Translations under genes and position numbers: made by a program
Assembly (NCBI GenBank): GCA_034411995.1
Contig: DAOUME010000009.1
Coordinates: 1-64,000 of the forward strand
DNA length: 64,000 nt
DNA from: JAUVXJ01 sp034411995
GTDB lineage: Bacteria; Chloroflexota; Anaerolineae; UBA7937; B3-Chlor
Direction of reading: 5' to 3'
The notes under the pieces: generated by a model
What the model saw: the letters and a program-made list of their open reading frames with translations, nothing else
Told to the model about the DNA's origin: nothing
The model's database searches: none
Shown here: piece by piece, positions 35,015-43,172 of the stretch
Layout: each line of letters opens with the position of its first letter
Position numbering within the stretch: position 1 is the first letter of the stretch

Positions 35015-36955
35015 CTATTGAGGCGGCGGAGCCGGCTGTGTCTCAAGCAACTCAAGGCCGAGTGCTTCCGCCCGACTCGCGTAGAGCCTGTTCATCAGCC
35101 ACGTCTGAAGCCGATTCCAGATTGGCGGAAGGGCACCCAGTACAATGCTCGCCGCAAGGGACCCGATTGAGAAGGCACTGCCCACTGTGTTCAGCAGGTC
35201 CAACCTCCCGGTCCCCACGCACAACGAGGCGGGCAGAATCACTAGCAATGCTGCCAACACCCTAGCCGTGAGCACCATCTTCCGTGCCGATGCTCGGGCA
35301 CCGGCGCCCACTCTGTCGCGCAGAGCCTCAACTCGCGCCAACCAAGCTTCATCTGTCTCCGCCTGCGCCTCGGACACCTCCTGGGTCAAGCGAGCCAAGA
35401 AGCTCTGTTCCAGCTGCTCTTTGATCTTCAGCGCGGATACTTTGGAGGCATTCTCAATCTGTTGCAGCACAAACTCCCCCGTAATGCGGTCCACATGCCG
35501 CTCGTCGATGCCCAGAAGCACGTCTTCTATGTAGTTGTGATAGAAGAGCATGGACACCTGCTCGTCATCTACTGCGTCCCCGTCCCTAAGACCCCGCAAG
35601 ACAGAGTAGAACCTGTCCCATACGCTGCGATTGACGAACAGATCTCGAGAGTAGGCACCGATGATGGCCTTAAGCGGAGGTTCCGTGCTGGGGTCTTTCA
35701 ACCAGAGCATGTTAGTCAGCAGTCTATCCAGTATCACTTCCGAGACGGTCCCATCCTCCCGATGGCCCATCTCCACGAGATTGAACCTGCTCAATCGAAC
35801 ATCCGAAGTCAAGAAGCAGGCGCCCGCATACTCTATCCGTCTGACCGCCTTGCCGCGCAGGTCTCTGACCTGCTCGATGGCGGCCAAATCGTGGTTCTGA
35901 CCGTAGGGACCCTGGAAGGGCTTATAGGCGGATATGCGGTCTCTGAGAGTCTGATCGCGCGGCTTGTAGTCCCTGAGGTTCACTTCGGGTCGACGGTCAA
36001 TCATCACGCCCTTTCGGCGAAGAACACTCTCAATGTTGATGACGAAACGCCTGGCGTCAGTCCCGGTCCATCCCCTTCTCGCAAGGTTGCTGTAGATGGT
36101 GTCCACGGGAATGGCGCTCGGGTACCGGTGCCCCTCGGCAGCGTACCGCCCGATGACCCGGCAAATCTCATTCACAGTGAAGTCAAAGACAGTGACTCTG
36201 AATCCGAATTTGACAAGCAGCCGGAACAACTCACCAGCCGCTTCGTTCAACTCAGCGCGATGTAGCTCCAGCAGCGAAAGAACGAAGTTGGTGTCTAGCA
36301 ACACCTGACAGTGCCCGAAACGCCTGCCGATCTCCACCAATTCAGATGGATCCCTGGCATACAGGATTGTTGAGATCACCGACCCGAGTACCATGTCCTG
36401 CAGGGTCCGATAGAGATCTGGTCTCTCGCGCTCGACGACCTCCACGTACTCCACCAATGCTCTCTCGAACGCACCAGGTCTGTGAACGGCCAAACTGCTG
36501 ACAGGAGCGGACGGGTCAAGGAATTCTACGAGTGGAGCGATGTTCGACTGCAGAAATGGCAACACCAAGTCGGCCACTTCTCTGCCGTGAAGGGTCATGT
36601 CCCGTCGGGCAAAGAACTGCTCAATGTCACCGAGCAGCGCACTGATGCGACGCTCCACTTGAGTGTCGGTCTCCAGCTGCGCTACGTAGTCGCGTCCGGC
36701 AGGCGTCAAGCGGTATCGACCTGCGTCTTGCCGCACATACCCTTTCCTCTTGGCGCGCGTCAATATCGTCTTCACGACATCCAGCGGGATTTCGAGACCA
36801 AACGCCCGTGCGAGGCCCCTACGCACCGCCTGCGCGTCGGCGGCCGGCGCTGGTGGCAGAGCCCTTAGAGCAAAAGGCCAGAAAGCATCAAGATAGTCCT
36901 GCCCCTGGTCGTACAGGGATTTCATTAGCGCGTATGTGTAGACGAGACCACTCAT
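35015..36955 (-). CDS. Large PIN-domain protein with winged helix, coiled coil and C-terminal membrane helices
   Basis: A 646-residue protein of unassigned family. Residues about 5-95 look like a winged helix (IPLDVVKTILTRAKRKGYVR then YRLTPAGRDYV). A PIN-type nuclease core lies at about 215-390: strand VLLDTNFVLSLLEL with Asp221, TVNEIC Glu, HDLAAIEQV Asp356, FLTSDVRLSRFN Asp385. Then comes a helical region, a coiled coil (about 500-555) and two membrane helices (about 562-581 and 593-611). It probably acts as an inner-membrane-anchored RNase. It lies next to a restriction system and behind the shared leader element (37021-37096), so a defence role is likely but inferred. ATG at 36955; a GTG at 36988 is possible. 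Confidence 0.72.
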   Translation of the reverse strand: MSGLVYTYALMKSLYDQGQDYLDAFWPFALRALPPAPAADAQAVRRGLARAFGLEIPLDVVKTILTRAKRKGYVRQDAGRYRLTPAGRDYVAQLETDTQVERRISALLGDIEQFFARRDMTLHGREVADLVLPFLQSNIAPLVEFLDPSAPVSSLAVHRPGAFERALVEYVEVVERERPDLYRTLQDMVLGSVISTILYARDPSELVEIGRRFGHCQVLLDTNFVLSLLELHRAELNEAAGELFRLLVKFGFRVTVFDFTVNEICRVIGRYAAEGHRYPSAIPVDTIYSNLARRGWTGTDARRFVINIESVLRRKGVMIDRRPEVNLRDYKPRDQTLRDRISAYKPFQGPYGQNHDLAAIEQVRDLRGKAVRRIEYAGACFLTSDVRLSRFNLVEMGHREDGTVSEVILDRLLTNMLWLKDPSTEPPLKAIIGAYSRDLFVNRSVWDRFYSVLRGLRDGDAVDDEQVSMLFYHNYIEDVLLGIDERHVDRITGEFVLQQIENASKVSALKIKEQLEQSFLARLTQEVSEAQAETDEAWLARVEALRDRVGAGARASARKMVLTARVLAALLVILPASLCVGTGRLDLLNTVGSAFSIGSLAASIVLGALPPIWNRLQTWLMNRLYASRAEALGLELLETQPAPPPQ

Positions 36956-37018
36956 CGCCGCCAGGTGCCTCCTTCTCTCAGAGCGCACGGGTCAGTCGCA
37001 GTTCACTCAGGCAGCGCG

Positions 37019-37096
37019 CCAAGGCCCGCCGTGAAACGCAAGGCGAGCCTTGGTGACGAAGTATTAGTCCTAGGACGCTCCCCTTGGACCTTGCGC
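37019..37096 (-). promoter_or_regulatory. Shared leader element, copy 1 (PIN gene)
   Basis: Transcribed leader beginning near the predicted start site. It contains AAGGTCCAAGGGGAGC, CCTAGG and a 12-bp hairpin, CCAAGGCTCGCC with GGCGGGCCTTGG around an 11-nt loop (37019-37053). The hairpin ends 64 nt before the PIN ATG. Copies 2 and 3 are at 38869-38943 and 41712-41784. Confidence 0.7.
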
Positions 37097-37100
37097 GCAC

Positions 37101-37129
37101 ATTCTAGTACGATTTCCCGAGCATGTCCA
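37101..37129 (-). promoter_or_regulatory. Promoter of the PIN gene
   Basis: TGGACA, 17 nt, TAGAAT on the minus strand. Nearly the same promoter stands before dgt (38950-38978). Confidence 0.75.
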
Positions 37130-37339
37130 CCATGGGACTAAACCTTGGCCAGGCATCCTAACATACAATACACGTTCAGACAAACGTTCGGGCCAATCCA
37201 AGCGGCGGCCCTAAGCCCGCATGGAGAGCAGGGTTCTTCCTCCCATCCCATCGCCCAAAGCCAACTCTGCTCCGGTGCACCGCCACCCAGTCTGGCCCCG
37301 CTACTGTTCTGCGCACCGCCTAGCAGTCCGATGCGCTGC

Positions 37340-38765
37340 TCATGAGGGAAGAGGATCCCGTATCACGACACATCCTTGGTCAACAGGGCGATCCGCGTCC
37401 ATGACCTTGAGAACCTTGGCGCGGCAGGAGTTAGGCTCAACCTGGACTATCTGGACCCAACCGACGATATCATCTATCTTGCAGCGACTCGGATGCTTCC
37501 CGCGAGGGTAGTAGAAGCACACCCGGTAAACTGCGTCGACCTCAGCGCCATGACGGCCTCCGAAGTCAAGTATTACCTCATCCCCCTCCTTCTCACCTGG
37601 GCCTTTCACCACGCGCCTATAGCCTTCGCATGGGAACTCGGGCGGTCGCACCGCCTCTGGTCGCGCCAGTGGGGTCTCCGGGCCGTGAAACTCACGATAC
37701 TTGCGGAGCGCGTAACGGTCCGTCATCCCTGAGATATGATCCCGTAACACGTCATCCAGCAAGTCACCCCTCTCAAGCCGGTCTTGAGTTGGCGCGGGCA
37801 GGTCCTCCGGATGGGCCTTGAAGTGCTCAAAGAGGGCAACGACACACTGCTTTGCCGCTTCTGTTCTCCGTGCTACAGTCGGATGTCTCCACACCTTCGC
37901 TTCGAGTATGACCCGCAACTCAGCCAAATGAGCCTCAAGGTCCGACGGAATGTCTACGGAGAGCCCCTTGTCGAGACGTGAACGAGACCTTTCCACAAGC
38001 CTCTCCATCATATGCGTCAGCCGCTCACGGCGATCGGTGCCGACCTGCCGCAGAAGCGCTACCCCAAGATCGCTCTGGCTCAGTATGCCGGTCATGATCG
38101 CGTCGTCAATGTCGTGATTGACCCAGGCTATGTCGTCGGCGTACCTGACCAGCCTTTCCTCTTCGGTCACCGCCGGTTCGCCCTTGCGGCGCCTGCGAGT
38201 CAACGACGATCGTCTAATGCCCCACCGGGTAGCAGCAGTCAGGTTCAGCGGGAGTCTGTCGATGATGGTAAGCTGTGTCACGACCAGGTAGCCCTGCTCA
38301 TGGTGATCGAATCGGCCCCCTCAGAACCTGCTGAAGCGCCTGCTCCCCTCCATGGCCAAACGGTGGATGGCCAAGGTCGTGGCCCAACGCGATGGCCTCG
38401 GCCAGATCCTCGTTGAGTCGGAGAGCGCGGGCTGCAGTTCGCGCCAATTGGGCGACTTCTAGGCTGTGGCTGAGCCGGGTGCGGAAGTGATCGCCCTCGG
38501 GTGCTATGTAGATCTGTGTCTTATGTGCCAGGCGGCGAAACGCCTTGCTGTGGATGATGCGGTCCCTGTCATGCTGAAAAGGCGTGCGATAAAGATCCCG
38601 GCTCCGATCGCCGGGCTTGCAGCGAGTCGCCTCCCTACCCCTGCTCTTAGCTGCCTTGCGGTGTAGATACAGCTCCTCCCACAGACAAGTCGCTTCCTCG
38701 ATGGCGGAGGTGCCCGCCAGCGCCCTCAGGACCCTCCTTCTCAGATGCTCATCTGTCTTGCTCAT
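37340..38765 (-). pseudogene. dgt: dGTP triphosphohydrolase (HD domain), frameshifted, with extra C-terminal domain
   Basis: The N-terminal frame (from ATG 38765) has the HD signature THQIYIAPEGDHFRTRLSHSLE-like His, then AIALGHDLGHPPFGHGGEQAL. It then leaves frame at a run of five G (plus-strand C at 38316-38320). The family sequence resumes one frame over as RFDHHEQGYLVV and continues VRYADDIAWVNHDIDDAI. Removing one G restores a single frame. After the normal end (about YREFHGP) there are about 110 extra residues rich in beta strands (GDEVILDFGGRHGAEVDAVY, DDIVGWVQIVQVEPNSCRAK). dGTPases deplete dNTPs, some as phage defence. It may be a real mutation or an assembly error. Confidence 0.85.
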
Positions 38766-38868
38766 CGTGACATCGTCTCCTCCTACTCCCACCGTGTCGT
38801 GGCTGCCTCCATTGTCCCACTTGGCACCGGGAGCTGCGGCCATGCATGGTGCCGAGGATCCTAAAGGG

Positions 38869-38943
38869 CAAGGCCCGCCCTCAAATGCAAGGCGAGCCTT
38901 GGTGATGAAGTATGGATCCTAGGATGCTCCCCTTGGACCTTGC
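38869..38943 (-). promoter_or_regulatory. Shared leader element, copy 2 (dgt)
   Basis: Same leader as copy 1, with an 11-bp hairpin CAAGGCTCGCC/GGCGGGCCTTG around an 11-nt loop (38869-38901). It ends 104 nt before the dgt ATG. Confidence 0.7.
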
Positions 38944-38949
38944 ACACAC

Positions 38950-38978
38950 ATTCTAGTACGATTGGCCCAGCATGTCAA
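38950..38978 (-). promoter_or_regulatory. Promoter of dgt
   Basis: TTGACA, 17 nt, TAGAAT on the minus strand. It is flanked by imperfect inverted repeats, TCCTAGGATGC and GCATCCTAAGA. Confidence 0.75.
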
Positions 38979-39157
38979 GCATGAGACCACACCTTGGCCA
39001 GGCATCCTAAGATACAATACTTGACCCGACAAACGTTCGGGCCAATCCAAACAGAGGACTCCATCTCGTATAGACAGCAGGGCTCTCCCTGCTGTCCCAC
39101 GGCAAGGCCAACACTGTTGCGGCGCACCGCCACGCAATCTGGCACCGCGACCCTCAC

Positions 39158-39186
39158 TTGACAAATCCGTTCACTACAAGTATCAT
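39158..39186 (+). promoter_or_regulatory. Promoter of the AbiEi-like gene
   Basis: TTGACA, 17 nt, TATCAT, directly followed by the palindromic operator. Confidence 0.8.
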
Positions 39187-39204
39187 GTTTACCCTAGGGT
39201 AAAC
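39187..39204. promoter_or_regulatory. 18-bp perfect palindromic operator
   Basis: GTTTACCCTAGGGTAAAC is perfectly symmetrical and covers the predicted transcription start. It is well placed for autorepression by the downstream winged-helix protein. Confidence 0.75.
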
Positions 39205-39247
39205 AATGCTCTTTCACCAAACGCTGCACATCACCAGTTCAGGAGCG

Positions 39248-40342
39248 ATGCGCATGCCTTCGGCCAGAGAAACGGACATTCAGCAACGGATCTTCGAAAA
39301 CATCGCCGCCCTGCTGGGGATCCCGGGCGCCGCCTTCGAGCCAGCCCGAGTCCCGCCAGCCGCCCTCGACTTCCAGGGCACGCTCTCCCTGCGGGGCAAC
39401 CGCATACCGGTAGCTGGAGAGGTCAAGAGCGTCGGCGAACCGTGGGCCATCCGCGGTGCCATCCAGCGGCTCTTGGAGCACCGCGGTGGGCACCCCGAAT
39501 ACCTGCCTTTGCTTCTGTCGGAGTCCATCGGCCGCCGGGGGAGAGCGCTCTGCAAGAGGTATGGGATCGCCTACATGGACCTGCTGGGGAACTGCTACCT
39601 GGAGTGGGGCGACCTCTATATCGACAAGGCTCGCGATGGCGCCCGATCTCGCCGACCCAAACGGGCCAAATCCCTCTTCTCAGACAAGGCCTCCCTCGTG
39701 ATCAGGTCTGCCCTCGAGGCACCGGGTAAGCCGCAGCACGTGCGTGCGCTCTCCGCACAGCTCGGGGTCAGCCCGGCCTGGGTCTCCCAGGTCCTCCGGC
39801 GCCTGATCTCCGCTGGCTACGCCGCGAGGGTGGAAGAAGGGGTCGTCCTCTCCAGGCCCCTGGACCTGTTGAACGACTGGGCAGAGTCCTACAGCTTCGC
39901 CGGGCGAAGCGAACTTCGCCCGTTCTTCAGCCCGGCGGCCAATCCTGAGCAGGTCATCGGCCGCTTGGCCTCCCTGCCAGCCGGCGCTATTCCCAGGTAT
40001 GCCCTTAGCCTCCACGCCGGGGCATCGCTGGTGGCGCCGTTTGCGGAGTACCACGAAGTGCACCTCTACGTCGACCCGATGCAACCGAGGGAAGAGATAG
40101 AGCGGGTCTGGCGAGAGGCGCTAGACCTGCAACCCGTAGACACGGGCGGGAACGTCTACCTCATCTCGCCCTACTACAAAGAAGGGGCCTTCTTTGGCAG
40201 CAGGCAGATCGACGGCGTGTGGGTGGTGTCGGACGTCCAGTTGTACGTAGACCTGTACAACTACCCCATCCGAGGCCGGGAGCAGGCCGAGTACGTGAAA
40301 CGGAAAAGGCTCCCACACCTTGAGAATGAGGGGCAGGTATGA
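39248..40342 (+). CDS. AbiEi-like antitoxin/regulator with PD-(D/E)XK-like N-terminal domain
   Basis: A 364-residue protein. The N-terminal region has a restriction-endonuclease-like pattern (ALDF Asp41, then VAGEVKS with Glu58 and Lys60) and RYGIAYMDLLGNCYLEWGDLYID. A winged helix follows (ALSAQLGVSPAWVSQVLRRLISAG), and the C-terminus ends in VQLYVDLYNYPIRGREQAEYV. This is the build of type IV toxin-antitoxin AbiEi-family proteins. The partner toxin AbiEii is absent. The promoter and 18-bp palindrome upstream suggest it represses itself. The start could be 39206 or 39254; AGGAG lies just before 39248. Confidence 0.75.
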   Translation: MRMPSARETDIQQRIFENIAALLGIPGAAFEPARVPPAALDFQGTLSLRGNRIPVAGEVKSVGEPWAIRGAIQRLLEHRGGHPEYLPLLLSESIGRRGRALCKRYGIAYMDLLGNCYLEWGDLYIDKARDGARSRRPKRAKSLFSDKASLVIRSALEAPGKPQHVRALSAQLGVSPAWVSQVLRRLISAGYAARVEEGVVLSRPLDLLNDWAESYSFAGRSELRPFFSPAANPEQVIGRLASLPAGAIPRYALSLHAGASLVAPFAEYHEVHLYVDPMQPREEIERVWREALDLQPVDTGGNVYLISPYYKEGAFFGSRQIDGVWVVSDVQLYVDLYNYPIRGREQAEYVKRKRLPHLENEGQV

Positions 40343-40450
40343 TGCCTGCCGCCCTGTATGCCAATCCCCAGCTGCGGTCCACACTCGCGTCTGGCCAGAC
40401 CCGGGCGACTCTCCATCAACACAAAGGTGGTGGCACCGTACAACTCGTCA

Positions 40451-40948
40451 CTAGCTGCCCGGCACTTCCCAGCGAGCAAGAGCACTCTGGGCCACACGCA
40501 GCTCGACCTTGTGTCGGGAGAACAGCCTCAACTTCTTTCGAGGTATGTATCTTACGGTGGTGGATTGTGACGAGTGGTCATCGAAGTCAATCAGGCGGGT
40601 CAGTTCTTCCGGGTGCAGCAGGCAGATGTGCATGTCCTTCCCCCGCGATATCGCCCTCCTGGCACAGACCAAAGCTGCATAGACATCGCGCTCAGTGCTG
40701 AGCTCACTGAGTCTCGCTACCTCCTCGGGGCCGAACGGGAAAGTCCACGAGAACGCTCCTTTTCGTGTCTTCAAGCCTCTGACAGCAGTGCTGTACTTCA
40801 CATATAGGTCGACTTCGTCGTTGAGAGTGTAGACCGCCCAGGCTTCGCTCGGCCGAGTCTCAATCATCCTCAGTGTGACCGGGCGGTCACTTCGTACCAG
40901 AGCAGTGAGGACTGCCCCGTGGTACAGTTCGAACTGCTTGATAGCCAT
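40451..40948 (-). CDS. Conserved-looking hypothetical protein in the defence island
   Basis: I do not recognise this 165-residue protein. It starts MAIKQFELYHGAVLTALVRS and has SEAWAVYTLNDEVDLYVKYS, then SWTFPFGPEEVARLSEL and KDMHICLLHPEELTRLID. The mixed alpha/beta pattern with KY, KT and E residues near strands could be a nuclease-like fold, which is speculative. GGGAG precedes the ATG. It is co-directional with the 99-residue gene behind leader copy 3 and convergent with the AbiEi-like gene. Confidence 0.6.
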   Translation of the reverse strand: MAIKQFELYHGAVLTALVRSDRPVTLRMIETRPSEAWAVYTLNDEVDLYVKYSTAVRGLKTRKGAFSWTFPFGPEEVARLSELSTERDVYAALVCARRAISRGKDMHICLLHPEELTRLIDFDDHSSQSTTVRYIPRKKLRLFSRHKVELRVAQSALARWEVPGS

Positions 40949-41310
40949 AACGAACTCCCTCCCCCGGTTGCCACTATGACACGTTGTCTAGCACTCTGCC
41001 CGTGGACACCGTGCCCGCAGGCTAGTGTCGCACGATCGCCCCTCACCTACTCCGTCTGGACAGGCTCCAACGGAACGGGCCGCTCAAGGCACCGCCACCA
41101 GACACTCCAACGGCACCCGCCCGCTCCGGCCGCCCTCGTTGGTGGCCCAGCCCCACCCGGTCTCCATACGCCGGACGGTGACCGTCATCCTCTCCCACCC
41201 AGACGGCTCAGTCGGCGTGCACCGGCCTTGGAGAACACGACCCCGCGTCGTTGCCGAGCCAGACCCCGCGTCACGCCTGATCGGTGCGCACCGGGTGTCT
41301 ACAAACAGCG
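40949..41310 (-). pseudogene. Gap holding a decayed SH3-like gene fragment
   Basis: Around 41085-41240 the minus strand encodes METGWGWATNEGGRSGRVPL followed by ECLVAVP and a stop. This is nearly the C-terminal end of the SH3-like protein at 42713-43057 (SQWGWATNESGRSGWVPLEC). The rest of that gene is missing. Confidence 0.65.
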
Positions 41311-41610
41311 CTACGAAACGACATCTATGCGCGTTCCCTGGCGGAACACGCCGTGTTTCCGCTCCTCGTACGGCTCAAAGAGGCCATCCGGACGGAGAAA
41401 GAGAAACCTGGGGTCACTCGCCGGCCACTCAAGGTAGGCAGGAGGCAGGTTGATGATCCACTTCATTGCCTGCCGGTAGATGGTGTTGGCAGACCAACTG
41501 CCCCTTGCTGTGACCATGCCGAAGAGTTCTGCAAAACTCAGCGGGTGCTGCGCTCCGACAATGTCGCGGATCACCTCCGCGCAAGTCTCACCGAGGTATC
41601 CCTTCACCAT
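41311..41610 (-). CDS. Small hypothetical protein behind leader copy 3
   Basis: A 99-residue protein, MVKGYLGETCAEVIRDIVGA then HPLSFAELFGMVTARGSWSA, TIYRQAMKWIINLPPAYLEW and FLFLRPDGLFEPYEERKHG. The first 60 residues resemble a small winged helix. I know no family for it. GGAGGG precedes the ATG. Its transcript starts with the shared leader (41712-41784). Confidence 0.6.
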   Translation of the reverse strand: MVKGYLGETCAEVIRDIVGAQHPLSFAELFGMVTARGSWSANTIYRQAMKWIINLPPAYLEWPASDPRFLFLRPDGLFEPYEERKHGVFRQGTRIDVVS

Positions 41611-41711
41611 TGCCCTCCTCCTTCGCACGCGCTGCACCGCGACCCTGCCCGGGCCAAGCCCTGGTCTGCCCCGGCTGGCTGCGAAACCTCGCGGCCACTG
41701 CGGGACCAGAG

Positions 41712-41784
41712 AGGCCCGCCCTGAAACGCAAGGCGAGCCTTGGTCACGAAGTATTAGTCCTAGGATGCTCCCCTTGGACCTTAC
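41712..41784 (-). promoter_or_regulatory. Shared leader element, copy 3
   Basis: Almost identical to copies 1 and 2 from AAGGTCCAAGGGGAGC to the hairpin (AGGCTCGCC/GGCGGGCCT, 9 bp, 11-nt loop, 41712-41740). The sequence upstream of the predicted transcription start is unrelated to the other copies. The hairpin ends 101 nt before the ATG. Confidence 0.7.
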
Positions 41785-41790
41785 GTTGCT

Positions 41791-41819
41791 ATTATAACAC
41801 AGTTTGATTGCCAACGCAA
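41791..41819 (-). promoter_or_regulatory. Promoter before leader copy 3
   Basis: TTGCGT, 17 nt, TATAAT on the minus strand. The hexamers differ from those before copies 1 and 2. Confidence 0.6.
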
Positions 41820-41851
41820 GTTGGCCGTTAGTGCTGCCGATACCTTCAGGT

Positions 41852-41935
41852 GAACCCAGACGGGCCATCCAGCGGCACCGAGCCGCTCCAGCCGCTCTCG
41901 TTCGTAGCCCAGCCCCAGCCAGCCTTCGCCGTTCA
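41852..41935 (-). pseudogene. Second fragment of an SH3-like gene
   Basis: The minus strand encodes AGWGWATNESGWSGSVPLDG and stops soon after. It is a paralogous C-terminal piece of the SH3-like protein and overlaps the end of the TMEM175 gene. Confidence 0.6.
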
Positions 41936-42616
41936 CCGCCCCCTCTGCCCGCGGCGTGAGTACAGGAGAACGAACCCCGAGATCAGGGGTGCCATAAACC
42001 AGATAGCTACGGTCAACGTCTGGCTGAAAAACGCAAAGGGGACGGACACGACGAATAGCAGGGGAAAGGCTGCGGCGATGCTTCTGATCCGGATGACCCG
42101 CTCGTCCAGGTCTTCGTCAACGAGGCGATGGTCGTAGGAAGCATACCACCACAGTGCGCCCACCGACAGGCCTGTGGCCCCCACAGCCGCCGCGTAGATG
42201 CCCATCCCCAACGGCAGATAGTGGTATTGGCCGAACAGACCGGCCACAAAGGGCATCAGCACGACACAAAGCAGGAACAGCATGTTCAACATCATCAGCC
42301 TGCCGTCGTACCGTTTGATGAACCGGAAATAGCGGTGATGCGCCATCCAGTAGGTGCCGATGACGGCAAAGCTGATGAAGAAACTCAGGAAACGGGGGCC
42401 CATCTCACTCAGACTGCGCGGCAGCTCCGTGGCAGCGGCTGACGCCGCGATCTCTGGAACCTTGAGGTCGATGGCCAGGAGGGTCATGGCGATGGCCGTG
42501 ACCGCGTCACTGAAGAACACGATACGCTCCAGCCCGAGCTCTTGATCGCTGAGATGTGGCTGGGATTCTCGATGCGCTCTTGACCTCTCGGATGTTGATT
42601 TCCTCACGTTAGCCAC
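41933..42616 (-). CDS. TMEM175-family (DUF1211) potassium channel
   Basis: A 227-residue integral membrane protein with six helices. The first contains the family pore signature FSDAVTAIAMTLLAIDLKVP; later segments include GTYWMAHHRYFRFIKRYDGR and LLFLCVVLMPFVAGLFGQY. Bacterial TMEM175 proteins are tetrameric K+ leak channels. I start at the GTG at 42616 because GAGGAG lies 7 nt upstream; the frame extends to 42649. Confidence 0.88.
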   Translation of the reverse strand: MANVRKSTSERSRAHRESQPHLSDQELGLERIVFFSDAVTAIAMTLLAIDLKVPEIAASAAATELPRSLSEMGPRFLSFFISFAVIGTYWMAHHRYFRFIKRYDGRLMMLNMLFLLCVVLMPFVAGLFGQYHYLPLGMGIYAAAVGATGLSVGALWWYASYDHRLVDEDLDERVIRIRSIAAAFPLLFVVSVPFAFFSQTLTVAIWFMAPLISGFVLLYSRRGQRGR

Positions 42617-42712
42617 TTCCGTACTCCTCAGCCAAACTAAGTTTTCCACCGACTTAACAGGGGACCTGGGCCAACCCTCGGCTATCGACGGATCGAGGGG
42701 GCAACACTCAGC

Positions 42713-43057
42713 TCACGGCACCGCCACCAGGCACTCCAGCGGCACCCAGCCGCTCCGGCCGCTTTCGTTCGTCGCCCAGCCCCATTGACTCTCCAAAAGC
42801 AGCAGGGTCACCGTCTCCCCCTCCTCCACAGACAGCTCCGTCGCCGTGTAGGGGCGCTGGAGCACGCACTCCTTCCCCTTCTTCTTCACCCAGTTCTCCG
42901 GCACCCAGCGGGACTCGCCCTCCCCCGTCGTGCACCAGATCCACCCCGGCCACTCGCACTCCCGGGGCTCCCACCTCAGCCGCTCGCCCCTGGCCAGGCT
43001 CAGCGGCTCCGTGTACGGAGAGTGATACGACCTGGTGACGCGATATCTCCCGGACAT
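42713..43057 (-). CDS. Small SH3-like domain protein
   Basis: A 114-residue protein beginning MSGRYRVTRSYHSPYTEPLS, with LARGERLRWEPRECEWPGWI, a WVPENWV strand and the C-terminal SH3 segment VEEGETVTLLLLESQWGWAT then GRSGWVPLECL. It appears to be two bacterial SH3-like beta barrels in tandem. No signal peptide is seen. The function is unknown; eukaryote-like SH3 proteins of this type may bind peptides. Decayed relatives lie at 41.1, 41.9 and 45.4-45.7 kb. Confidence 0.75.
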   Translation of the reverse strand: MSGRYRVTRSYHSPYTEPLSLARGERLRWEPRECEWPGWIWCTTGEGESRWVPENWVKKKGKECVLQRPYTATELSVEEGETVTLLLLESQWGWATNESGRSGWVPLECLVAVP

Positions 43058-43172
43058 GGCAGAACCCCACCCTCGGCTCTCGTTCTCGCGACCCTCAGGC
43101 AACTCCCCTACCCTTCCCCTGGCCGCCCTGACCCGCACGCTGGCCGGTCCGCAATCCCGATTTGCAGGTCGA

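Larger units (their letters stand above)
36956..37339. other. Upstream region of the PIN gene: copy 1 of a duplicated promoter/leader segment
   Basis: No gene is seen. Bases 37019-37320 resemble 38868-39150 (copy 2) in the same orientation, sharing promoter hexamers, leader, hairpin and blocks such as CTTGGCCAGGCATCCTAA and CAAACGTTCGGGCCAATCCA. Confidence 0.65.
38766..39247. other. Divergent regulatory region between dgt and the AbiEi-like gene
   Basis: Holds copy 2 of the leader element and its promoter (minus strand) and, on the plus strand, the promoter plus palindromic operator of the AbiEi-like gene. No gene is supported inside. Confidence 0.65.
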
